Assembly (NCBI GenBank): GCA_013696835.1
Contig: JACCXV010000162.1
Span: 1-10,251 of the forward strand
DNA from: Gemmatimonadota bacterium
GTDB lineage: Bacteria; Gemmatimonadota; Gemmatimonadetes; JACCXV01
Direction of reading: 5' to 3'
DNA: 10,251 bases
The translations under genes were made by a program, and so were the position numbers. Of the stretch, positions 1 through 5,689 are shown piece by piece. The first letter of the stretch is position 1, and each line of letters begins with the position of its first letter. The notes beneath the pieces were generated by a model. The model saw only the letters and a list, made by a program, of their open reading frames with translations. It had not been told where the DNA came from and did not search any database.

Positions 1-40
1 CTCCCGGACGGAGGAGGTGCTGCGCGAGGAGCACCCCTGA
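1..40 (+). CDS. purE: 3' end of upstream gene, probably purE (N5-CAIR mutase), partial
   Basis: Only the last 12 codons and a TGA stop at 38-40 lie in the window; the tail reads SRTEEVLREEHP. PurE proteins commonly end in a helix containing a T-E-x-V-L stretch, and purE usually sits directly upstream of purK and overlaps it, as here. PurE converts N5-carboxyaminoimidazole ribonucleotide (the PurK product) to CAIR in cytoplasmic purine synthesis. The call rests on a very short tail and on the neighbour, so it is an inference. Confidence 0.6.
   Translation, partial: SRTEEVLREEHP
26..31 (+). promoter_or_regulatory. Shine-Dalgarno site supporting a CTG start for purK
   Basis: GAGGAG lies 5 nt upstream of the CTG at 37-39, which is good spacing. 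No ATG, GTG or TTG occurs in the purK frame between position 1 and the ATG at 100, and that ATG falls inside the conserved nucleotide-binding motif. This site therefore decides the start. Confidence 0.55.
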
Positions 41-1221
41 GCCTGCTCGTCCCGCCCGGCTCCACGATCGGGCTCTTCGGCGGTGGGCAGCTCGGCCGCA
101 TGGTGGCCCTGGCAGCACGTCCGCTCGGCTACCGCGTCCACCTGCTCGACCCCGACCCCGACTGCGCCGCTCGTCCCGTTGCGGACCGCTGCCTCACGGC
201 CGCGTTCGACGATGCCGCCGCCGCGGCGGAGCTGGCCCGTGGCTGCGACGTCGTCACGCTCGAGATCGAGAAGGTGTCGCAGGCGTCGCTCGAGGCCGCC
301 GCGCGCCACGCCCCCGTCCGCCCGGGACCGGCGGTCCTGGCGGTCGTGCGAGACAAGCGGCGGCAGAAGGACTGGCTGGCGGGAAACGGCTTTCCGGTGG
401 GTCCCTACCGCCACGCCGATTCGGTGCTTGAGCTGGAGCGGGCGGTGGGCGAGCTCGGGGGGCCGTGCTTCGCCAAGGCGGCGATGGGCGGCTATGACGG
501 ACGCGGCCAGCTTCTCGTTGCCCGCGCCGACCTGGCTGCCGCAGCCTGGCAGGAGCTCGGCGGCGGGCCGCTGCTCGTCGAGCGCGTGCTGGACCTGGAG
601 CTCGAGCTCTCGGTGCTGGTCGCGCGCCGTCCGGGTGGCGAGAGCGCCGTCTACCCCATCCCGCTGAACCGCCACGAGCGACAGGTTCTCGCCTGGTCCG
701 TGCTCCCGGGCCGGCTGCCGGAGGGCGTCTCACGGCAGGCGGAGGAGCTGGGGCGCGCGATCGCGGAGGCGCTGGGGGTCGAGGGGCTGCTGGCGGTCGA
801 GCTCTTCCGCACGCGTGACGGGTGGCTGCTGGTGAACGAGCTGGCTCCCCGCCCGCACAACACCTTCCACGGCACGCTGGAAGCCTGCCTCACCAGCCAG
901 TTCGAGCAGCTCGTCCGCGCCGTGTGCGACCTGCCGCTCGGGTCGGTGGAGGTCCTGCGTCCCACGGCCATCGTGAACGTGTTCGGGGACCTATGGTCCA
1001 GCGCGGGTGCGCCGGATTTCGCGGCTGCCCTGGAGATCCCCGGAGTGCGGCTGCACCTCTACGGCAAGGAGCCGCGGCCGGGGCGCAAGGTGGGGCATCT
1101 CGCGGCCGTCGCCGACTCCGCTGACGAGGCCGTCCGCCGGGTGCTGGAAGCCGCCGGGCGGCTGCGGCGGGATCCCGCCGAACCGCCTGCTCGCGAAGGC
1201 GCGCCGGGCTCGACAGGCTAG
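37..1221 (+). CDS. purK: N5-carboxyaminoimidazole ribonucleotide synthase (PurK), ATP-grasp enzyme
   Basis: PurK uses ATP and bicarbonate to carboxylate AIR to N5-CAIR in cytoplasmic de novo purine synthesis; the product goes to PurE. Counting from CTG 37 the protein has 394 residues, normal for the family. The N-terminal pre-ATP-grasp motif GGGQLGRM is at residues 15-22. The ATP-grasp lysine and glycine loop (KAAMGGYDGRGQ) is at about 147-158, and the metal/ATP-binding NELAPRPHN at 267-275 is followed by TSQFEQ at 286-291. The first in-frame ATG (position 100) would cut through GGGQLGRM, so the start must lie upstream. CTG 37 overlaps the upstream TGA in a CTGA arrangement, like the common ATGA overlap, and has GAGGAG 5 nt before it. 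The family usually reads HNSGH where this protein has HNTFH. The function is secure; the start codon is inferred. Confidence 0.93.
   Translation: MSLLVPPGSTIGLFGGGQLGRMVALAARPLGYRVHLLDPDPDCAARPVADRCLTAAFDDAAAAAELARGCDVVTLEIEKVSQASLEAAARHAPVRPGPAVLAVVRDKRRQKDWLAGNGFPVGPYRHADSVLELERAVGELGGPCFAKAAMGGYDGRGQLLVARADLAAAAWQELGGGPLLVERVLDLELELSVLVARRPGGESAVYPIPLNRHERQVLAWSVLPGRLPEGVSRQAEELGRAIAEALGVEGLLAVELFRTRDGWLLVNELAPRPHNTFHGTLEACLTSQFEQLVRAVCDLPLGSVEVLRPTAIVNVFGDLWSSAGAPDFAAALEIPGVRLHLYGKEPRPGRKVGHLAAVADSADEAVRRVLEAAGRLRRDPAEPPAREGAPGSTG
1165..1180. repeat. 16-bp perfect palindrome near the 3' end of purK
   Basis: CGGCGGGATCCCGCCG is a perfect inverted repeat inside the last codons of purK, about 40 bp before the convergent stop codons. 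As RNA it could form a 6-bp GC stem with a GATC loop in either direction. No T-tract follows on either strand, so it is not a typical intrinsic terminator. It may be chance in GC-rich coding DNA. Confidence 0.6.
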
Positions 1222-3035
1222 ACGCCCACTCCCTCCAGCCGTGCGGCCGTCCGGGCGCGCTTCCGCGCGTTCTCGTCGAGCAGGATCTTCCGCAGCCGGA
1301 TCGACTTGGGGGTGACCTCCACCATCTCGTCGTGATTGATGTACTCGAGCGCCTCCTCGAGGCTGAACTTGATCGCGGGTGTGATCTTGAGCGCCTTGTC
1401 GGCGCCCGACGCGCGCATGTTCGTGAGCTTCTTCGACTTCTGAACGTTGACGACGATGTCGTCCTCCTTCGGCGTCTCGCCCACGACCTGGCCCGTGTAG
1501 ACGGGCTCGCCGGGATCCACGAAGAACCGGCCACGGTCCTGCAGGCCGTCCAGCGCGTAGCCCACGACGTCCCCCTCCGCCATCGACACGAGCGCGCCCA
1601 TCTGCCGCTCGGGGACGGATCCCTTGAAGTGCTCGTACTCGAAGAAGCGGTGGTGCATCGTGGCCTCGCCCGAGGTGGCGAGCAGCATCCGGCTGCGCAG
1701 GCCGATGAGGCCGCGCGAGGGGATGCGGAACTCCATGTGCGTCTGGGCGCCGCGCGGCTCGAGGACCTGCAGCTCGCCGCGCCGCTGGCTGACCATCTCG
1801 ATCACGCGACCCTGGTGCTCCTCCGGCACGTCCACCGCGAGGATCTCGATCGGCTCGCACTTCTTCCCGCCGATCTCCTTGTAGATCACCTTCGGCTGCC
1901 CGACCTGCATCTCGTAGCCCTCCCGCCGCATGCGCTCGATCAGGATCGACAGGTGCAGGATCCCGCGGCCCGATACGCGGAACGTGTCGGGGGAGTGCGT
2001 GGGCTCGACGCGCAGCGCCACGTCGCGCTCGAGCTCCTTCGCCAGGCGATCCGCCAGGTGCCGGCTCGTCACGAACTTCCCCTCCCGCCCGTAGAACGGC
2101 GACGTGTTGACGGTGAACGTCATCATCACCGTGGGCTCGTCGATGGCCAGCATGGGAAGCGGCTCGGGCGCTTCGGCGTCCGCGATCGTGTCGCCGATGT
2201 GCGCCTCCTCCACCCCCACGACCGCGCACAGGTCGCCGGCCGGGACGCGCTCGGCGGGCTCGCGCTCGAGGCCCTCGAACGTCAACAGCTGCCGGATCGT
2301 GGCGGAGGACCGGCTGCCGTCGCGCTTGAGGAGCGTGACGGGCCCGGGTGCCAGCGTGCCCCGGAAGACCCGGCCGATCGCGATGCGGCCGACGTACTCG
2401 GAATAGTCCAGGGTCGTGACCAGCATCTGGACCGGGCCTTCCGGAGAGGGAGGGGCGGGCACGTGCTCGAGGATCGTGTCCAGCAGGGGCGTCAGGTCCG
2501 TGCCCGCAGCTCCGCTCTCGAGCGTGGCCCAGCCCTCGCGGCCGGACGCGTACACCGTGGGGAAGTCCAGCTGCTCGTCGGCCGCCTCTAGCTCCACGAA
2601 CAGGTCGAAGATCTCCTCGAGCACCTCGTCGGCGCGGGAGTCGTGGCGGTCCACCTTGTTGATGACCACGACGGGCTTCAGATGCAGCTCGAGGGCTTTC
2701 TGGAGCACGAAGCGCGTCTGCGGCATCGGTCCCTCGAAGGCGTCCACCAGCAACAGCACGCCGTCGGCCATCTTCAACACGCGCTCGACCTCACCCCCGA
2801 AGTCGGCGTGCCCGGGCGTGTCGATCAGGTTGATCTTCACGCCCGCGTATGGGATCGAGATGTTCTTCGACAGGATCGTGATGCCGCGCTCCCGCTCGAG
2901 CGGGTTGGAATCCAGGAAGCGCTCGGCCATGACCTGATTCGAGCGAAACAGGTGCCCCTGCTGGAGCAGCTGATCGACCAGGGTGGTCTTTCCGTGATCG
3001 ACGTGCGCGATGATGGCGACATTGCGGATGTTCAT
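1218..3035 (-). CDS. typA: Ribosome-associated translational GTPase TypA/BipA
   Basis: TypA/BipA is an EF-G-like GTPase that binds the ribosome. In E. coli it supports 50S subunit assembly and growth at low temperature. The protein has 605 residues, as expected. GTPase motifs are clear: G1 AHVDHGKT at 10-17, G2 with ERERGIT at 47-53, G3 DTPGH at 72-76, G4 NKVD at 126-129. The EF-G-like domains and the TypA-specific C-terminal domain follow, with the family-like end KSIRLRKILLDE. The ATG at 3035 is chosen because family members begin M-x-I-R-N-V-A-I-I-A-H-V-D-H; the longer open frame up to 3089 only overlaps corA. It starts 7 nt after the corA stop with no good SD of its own, suggesting translational coupling. 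Its TAG overlaps the purK TAG on the other strand. Confidence 0.97.
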   Translation of the reverse strand: MNIRNVAIIAHVDHGKTTLVDQLLQQGHLFRSNQVMAERFLDSNPLERERGITILSKNISIPYAGVKINLIDTPGHADFGGEVERVLKMADGVLLLVDAFEGPMPQTRFVLQKALELHLKPVVVINKVDRHDSRADEVLEEIFDLFVELEAADEQLDFPTVYASGREGWATLESGAAGTDLTPLLDTILEHVPAPPSPEGPVQMLVTTLDYSEYVGRIAIGRVFRGTLAPGPVTLLKRDGSRSSATIRQLLTFEGLEREPAERVPAGDLCAVVGVEEAHIGDTIADAEAPEPLPMLAIDEPTVMMTFTVNTSPFYGREGKFVTSRHLADRLAKELERDVALRVEPTHSPDTFRVSGRGILHLSILIERMRREGYEMQVGQPKVIYKEIGGKKCEPIEILAVDVPEEHQGRVIEMVSQRRGELQVLEPRGAQTHMEFRIPSRGLIGLRSRMLLATSGEATMHHRFFEYEHFKGSVPERQMGALVSMAEGDVVGYALDGLQDRGRFFVDPGEPVYTGQVVGETPKEDDIVVNVQKSKKLTNMRASGADKALKITPAIKFSLEEALEYINHDEMVEVTPKSIRLRKILLDENARKRARTAARLEGVGV

Positions 3036-3042
3036 CGGAGGC

Positions 3043-3999
3043 TCAGATCCATCCCCTCTTCCGGAAGTACCCCAGGAGGACTGCCGCAAACAGGACCATG
3101 GCCGCGCTCACGTACCAGACGCCGTTGGGGTCGCTCGCGAAGGGCAGCCGTTCGAAGTTCATGCCATACCAGCCCACCACGAGCGTCAACGGCAGGATGA
3201 TCGTCGAGATCAGCGTGAGGGCCTTGACGATGTCGTTGGTGCGATTCGCGGTCTGGGTCAGGTAGATCTCCAGGATGCCGGACAGCAGGTCGCGGTAGGA
3301 TTCGATCATCTCCATCGTGGCCACCACATGATCGTACACGTCCCGGAAGTAGATCACGAGGTTCTCGGGGACGAACTCGGAGTCGCGTCGGCTGAGCACG
3401 TTCAACAGCTCCCGCTGCGCCGCCGCGGCGCGGCGAAAGGAGACCAGATTTCGTTTCAGGCGGAAGATCTTCTCCAGGCAGGCGGCATCGGGCACTCCGA
3501 GGACCTTGTCCTCGATCTCGTCGATGGTGTCACCGATCTCGTCCAGCGTTGGCAGGAAGCGGTCGAGGATCGAGTCGAGGACGTAGTAGAGGATATCCGC
3601 CGGCTTGCGGATGCGATTGTCGCCCGTGACCCTCGCCACCACCTGGTCCACGGAGCGGCTGGGCCCGTCGTGGACCGTGACCAGGTAATTGCGTCCGAGA
3701 AAGAAGTCGATCTCGCGGACGGTCAGCTCTCTTTCGGCGGGGTCGAACGAGATCGAGTTCGCGATCAGGAACAGATGGTCGGCGAACGGATCGATCTTCG
3801 CGAGCTGGGGATGGTTCCGGCAATCCTCCACGGCGAGCTCGTGGAACCCGTACTCGGCCGCCAGCCGGTCCAGGTCCGGAGCCTCGGGCTGATCCAGGTC
3901 GATCCACGTGAGCCCCTGCATCTGCAGCACGATTCGGCTCCCTAGCGGCGGCGCGCCCGCTCCCGCCGCGTGCGCAGCCGGAGGGTGGGCGAGCGCCAC
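3043..3999 (-). CDS. corA: CorA-family magnesium (Co2+/Ni2+) channel
   Basis: This is an inner-membrane pentameric divalent-cation channel of the CorA type. The cytoplasmic N-terminal domain begins around LTWIDL and LAVEDC. The long stalk helix carries YFRDVYDHV and the stretch leading to NRTNDIVKALTLIST, which runs into TM1. The signature GMN (in WYGMNFE) closes TM1, a short loop follows, then TM2 and the basic C-terminus YFRKRGWI. Sequence layout resembles Thermotoga CorA. The GTG at 3999 gives 318 residues, typical for the family, and has AGGAGG 10 nt upstream. The frame stays open to a GTG at 4131 (362 residues), but the extra 44 codons are Ala/Pro-rich, use many A/T third bases (15 of 44) and match nothing conserved. 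First gene of an operon with typA. Family assignment is firm; the start is the weaker part. Confidence 0.93.
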   Translation of the reverse strand: MALAHPPAAHAAGAGAPPLGSRIVLQMQGLTWIDLDQPEAPDLDRLAAEYGFHELAVEDCRNHPQLAKIDPFADHLFLIANSISFDPAERELTVREIDFFLGRNYLVTVHDGPSRSVDQVVARVTGDNRIRKPADILYYVLDSILDRFLPTLDEIGDTIDEIEDKVLGVPDAACLEKIFRLKRNLVSFRRAAAAQRELLNVLSRRDSEFVPENLVIYFRDVYDHVVATMEMIESYRDLLSGILEIYLTQTANRTNDIVKALTLISTIILPLTLVVGWYGMNFERLPFASDPNGVWYVSAAMVLFAAVLLGYFRKRGWI

Positions 4000-4009
4000 G
4001 GCTGCGGTG

Positions 4010-4015
4010 CCTCCT
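4010..4015 (-). promoter_or_regulatory. Shine-Dalgarno site for the preferred corA start
   Basis: On the minus strand AGGAGG lies 10 nt upstream of the GTG at 3999. It supports the shorter CorA form, whose length fits the family. It lies inside the longer alternative reading frame, so it could also be a chance Gly-Gly codon pair. Confidence 0.45.
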
Positions 4016-4131
4016 GACGCATCCGCGTCGTCGACTTTGGCATCGGTTCGGTTCACGCTTCGACTCGGGGTCGCTGGGTAAGCCTGCTGGGCAAGCCTGT
4101 TGTCACGTGCCGGCGGGGGAACGTACCACAC

Positions 4132-4139
4132 ACCTCCTT
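4132..4139 (-). promoter_or_regulatory. Perfect Shine-Dalgarno sequence without a well-placed start
   Basis: On the minus strand AAGGAGGT is a full match to the anti-SD, but the in-frame corA GTG (4131-4129) follows it immediately, which is too close. A second GTG (4129-4127) in another frame is 3 nt after AGGAGG and would encode only MVRSPAGT before a stop at 4103. What this SD drives is unclear. Confidence 0.4.
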
Positions 4140-4230
4140 GAAATCACAACTCGGCCCCAAGCGTTGCGGGGACTGCACATCCGCGATCGAGCGGAGCATC
4201 TTCGCCCCCCCACGGACGGCCTGGAAAGGC

Positions 4231-4259
4231 TTGACAAGGTCCGGGGGCCCGGATATGCT
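4231..4259 (+). promoter_or_regulatory. Sigma-70-type promoter for csp
   Basis: A perfect -35 TTGACA at 4231-4236 is separated by exactly 17 bp from a -10 TATGCT at 4254-4259, which matches 4 of 6 consensus bases. Transcription would start near 4265-4267, giving a leader of about 95 nt before the csp ATG. Confidence 0.8.
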
Positions 4260-4293
4260 CCTGCCGCTTTTCCGGGCAGTATCGTGTTCGCGT

Positions 4294-4347
4294 ATGGGTC
4301 GCTCGCCGGAACTCGATTGCGAACCGAGTTCCGGCTTTTTTCATTGA
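4294..4347 (+). CDS. Possible 17-codon leader ORF across the csp attenuator
   Basis: ATG at 4294 opens a frame reading MGRSPELDCEPSSGFFH that stops at TGA 4345-4347, 14 nt before the csp ATG. It covers the whole terminator hairpin, so a translating ribosome would block hairpin folding. There is no convincing SD upstream of this ATG and the peptide shows no run of one amino acid, so translation is doubtful. It is listed because of its position. Confidence 0.2.
   Translation: MGRSPELDCEPSSGFFH
4305..4341 (+). terminator. Intrinsic terminator in the csp 5' leader (attenuator-like)
   Basis: GCCGGAACTCG (4305-4315) and CGAGTTCCGGC (4325-4335) form a perfect 11-bp stem with a 9-nt loop, followed directly by six T (4336-4341). 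It lies about 40 nt after the predicted transcription start and 20 nt before the csp ATG, on the same strand. Transcripts ending here would be about 75 nt. An upstream TTCCGG (4270-4275) can pair with CCGGAA of the 5' arm (4306-4311), a possible competing fold. Confidence 0.8.
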
Positions 4348-4361
4348 GGAGACGGGAGCGT

Positions 4362-4565
4362 ATGCGCATCAAGGGGAAAGTGAAGTGGTTCAACGACCAG
4401 AAGGGCTACGGCTTCATCGAGCACGAGGGCGGCAAGGACGTCTTCGTGCACTTCTCCTCGATTCAGGGCGACGGCTTCAAGAGCCTTTCGGAGAACCAGG
4501 AAGTTGAGTTCGAGATCGCCGACGGCCCGAAGGGCCCCCAGGCGATCAACGTGATGAAAGCCTAG
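4362..4565 (+). CDS. Cold-shock domain protein (CspA family)
   Basis: This is a 67-residue single cold-shock domain, a five-strand OB fold that binds single-stranded RNA/DNA and acts as an RNA chaperone in the cytoplasm. RNP1-like KGYGFIEH is at residues 14-21 and RNP2-like VFVHF at 27-31; the surface aromatics W9, Y16, F18, F28, H30 and F31 are present. The end GPKGPQAINV is typical of the family. The ATG at 4362 gives the normal N-terminus (M-x-x-G-K-V-K-W-F-N). It has GAGGAG at 4346-4351 and GGGAG at 4354-4358 upstream. The same frame is open upstream to 4107, but that part crosses the promoter and terminator and is not coding. Expression should depend on the promoter at 4231 and on readthrough of the leader terminator. 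Which paralogue, and whether it is cold-induced, cannot be told. Confidence 0.96.
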   Translation: MRIKGKVKWFNDQKGYGFIEHEGGKDVFVHFSSIQGDGFKSLSENQEVEFEIADGPKGPQAINVMKA

Positions 4566-4596
4566 GCGCGGGATCCTGCTCTGAGCTCAGTCTGCC

Positions 4597-4627
4597 GCCC
4601 CCCGCCCCCTTGGGCGGGGGGCTTCTT
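4597..4627 (+). terminator. Intrinsic terminator of csp
   Basis: GCCCCCCGCCC (4597-4607) and GGGCGGGGGGC (4612-4622) form a perfect 11-bp GC stem with a 4-nt loop (CCTT), followed by TTCTT. It lies 31 nt after the csp stop. The T-tract is interrupted by one C, but the stem is very stable. Confidence 0.8.
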
Positions 4628-4851
4628 GATGTCCGATCTCGAGTCAGCAGGGATGCCGAGGCGCCTATCTCCGGTCGCCGGCCCGCACTGATCCAGCCGC
4701 TTCCACACCTTACATTGTTTGGCCTCCGCCTCAGGACAGGCAAGATGCCCGCCCTTCGGTCAGCTTGGCCCAGGTGTTGCTTATCTTTGGTAGCGAGGGG
4801 CCCCCTGGGCGCCTGCAAGGCACATGACCCTATTGCCCTCGAGGCCGAGCG
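4628..4851. other. Intergenic region upstream of the 182-residue membrane protein
   Basis: About 220 bp with no gene I can support. The stretch around 4700-4795 is less GC-rich than its surroundings and probably holds the promoter of the next gene. A -10-like TATCTT at 4782-4787 has no matching -35, so I assign no promoter. AGGGGCCCCCT near 4796-4806 is a small inverted repeat. Confidence 0.4.
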
Positions 4852-5400
4852 ATGAGTCCCGGAACGGCTGAGAAGATCGGAACGTCCTGTGCGATGACGG
4901 CGATCATGCTGGCCTGGTTCCTCGGCCTGGACATCGCGGGCGTGGAACCGGGAATGTCGCTCCTGGGTTGGGCTGCGGTTGCCCCCTTCGTTCTCTACCC
5001 GCTGCTGACTCGCGTCGTGAACTCCGTCATGCGCAAGCTCGAAGGCCGCCAGCACTCGGCCGTCGCGGGCCGCAGCAACGCGCTCCTGAACTATCTGCGG
5101 GGGCAGACGGACACGTCCCTGCGGACGATCATGGACAGCTGCGACCGCATCAAGGCACATGCCGCCTCTTCGGACGCGGACTGGCGTCTGGCGCAGGAGG
5201 CGGCGACGATCCACTACGAGATCATGCGCCTGCAGGAGGTCATTTCGCGCGCGGCCCAGACGGCAGCCGAAGCCGCCGGCGCCGACCGCCCCGAAACGGA
5301 CTCCGACGCCCAGGCACCCGGGCCGCGGCAGGATCGGCGTGCGATCACCGGCTACGTGCGCCGGGCATCCGGGCTTGCGAACTCCTCGAGAGGGGCTTAG
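4852..5400 (+). CDS. Unknown protein with two N-terminal membrane segments
   Basis: I do not recognise this 182-residue protein. Two hydrophobic segments are predicted at about residues 12-31 and 36-56, separated by a short loop with acidic residues (DIAGVEP). A long soluble tail follows, rich in Ala, Arg and Glu and probably helical (about 60-143). The last 35 residues look disordered (Pro, Asp, Gln, Arg). It may anchor a helical domain to the inner membrane with both ends in the cytoplasm. The ATG at 4852 has GAGG 7 nt upstream, and codon use is GC3-rich as in the neighbours. The next small membrane gene begins 10 nt after the stop, so the two are probably cotranscribed. No enzyme motif is visible and no function is proposed. 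Confidence 0.75.
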   Translation: MSPGTAEKIGTSCAMTAIMLAWFLGLDIAGVEPGMSLLGWAAVAPFVLYPLLTRVVNSVMRKLEGRQHSAVAGRSNALLNYLRGQTDTSLRTIMDSCDRIKAHAASSDADWRLAQEAATIHYEIMRLQEVISRAAQTAAEAAGADRPETDSDAQAPGPRQDRRAITGYVRRASGLANSSRGA

Positions 5401-5410
5401 ACATGGACGC

Positions 5411-5623
5411 ATGTCGCCTCGCCCCGGCCTGCCGCGCATCCGCATCCCCCACATCCCGTTCCGCCTGCGCATTCTCGTGGGCTGCATCGGGATCTTCGGC
5501 GGCTTCGCCCTGCTGGTCACGGCGTTCGCCACGCACAGCCTGCTGCTGACCTTCCTCGCCCTGGGAGGCATCGGGCAGGGCGTGGGCACCCTTCTGTTTC
5601 CCTATTCCGCCTATCATCCCTAA
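5411..5623 (+). CDS. Unknown 70-residue protein with two membrane segments
   Basis: This small protein is unrecognised. A short basic, Pro-rich N-terminus (residues 1-20, with several Arg) precedes two hydrophobic segments at about 21-41 and 43-63, and it ends LLFPYSAYHP. The positive N-terminus suggests both ends face the cytoplasm. Third codon positions are almost all G or C, and the frame ends directly before a terminator, which supports it being real. The ATG at 5411 has poor upstream spacing: the SD-like GAGAGGGG (5388-5395) is 15 nt away and fits better an out-of-frame ATG at 5403, whose 47-residue Ser/Arg/Ala-rich product looks like a shadow. It is probably expressed together with the preceding membrane protein. 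Confidence 0.65.
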   Translation: MSPRPGLPRIRIPHIPFRLRILVGCIGIFGGFALLVTAFATHSLLLTFLALGGIGQGVGTLLFPYSAYHP

Positions 5624-5655
5624 GCCCGCTCGCGAACGCAAAGCACGCTTTGATG

Positions 5656-5679
5656 CCCGGCCGCCCCGCCGGGTTTTTT
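5656..5679 (+). terminator. Intrinsic terminator after the two small membrane proteins
   Basis: CCCGGC (5656-5661) and GCCGGG (5668-5673) form a 6-bp stem with a 6-nt loop, followed by six T (5674-5679). GCGAACG (5632-5638) and CGTTCGC (5680-5686) can form a further 7-bp stem enclosing the whole terminator including its T-tract, and AAAG/CTTT (5640-5651) a small hairpin between them. Confidence 0.8.
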
Positions 5680-5689
5680 CGTTCGCAAC

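Larger units (their letters stand above)
4000..4361. other. Regulatory intergenic region between corA and csp
   Basis: About 360 bp lie between the preferred corA start and csp, which is divergent. On the plus strand there is a strong promoter (4231-4259), a possible 17-codon ORF (4294-4347) and an intrinsic terminator (4305-4341) ahead of csp. On the minus strand there are SD-like sites at 4010-4015 and 4132-4139. I could not find a convincing minus-strand sigma-70 promoter for corA-typA. The base composition is less GC-biased than in the flanking genes, as expected of noncoding DNA. Confidence 0.7.

Noticed and set aside
991..2591. Long open frames overlapping typA (991-2229 minus, 1332-2591 plus)
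   Set aside because: Both overlap the well-supported typA in other frames and have low-complexity Arg/Ala/His composition. They are shadows.
4107..4361. N-terminal extension of the csp frame
   Set aside because: The frame is open, but it crosses the promoter and the terminator, and cold-shock proteins of this class begin at the ATG at 4362.
4715..4793. Candidate promoter for the 182-residue gene (TTGTTT, TTGGCC or TATCTT elements)
   Set aside because: None of the -35-like elements has a -10-like hexamer 16-18 bp away; the TATCTT has no partner. The evidence is too weak to annotate.
4610..4855. 81-codon open frame between csp and the 182-residue gene, ending in an ATGA overlap
   Set aside because: It would start inside the csp terminator, has no SD at its start, and its composition does not resemble the neighbours' coding sequence. 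The overlap is probably chance.
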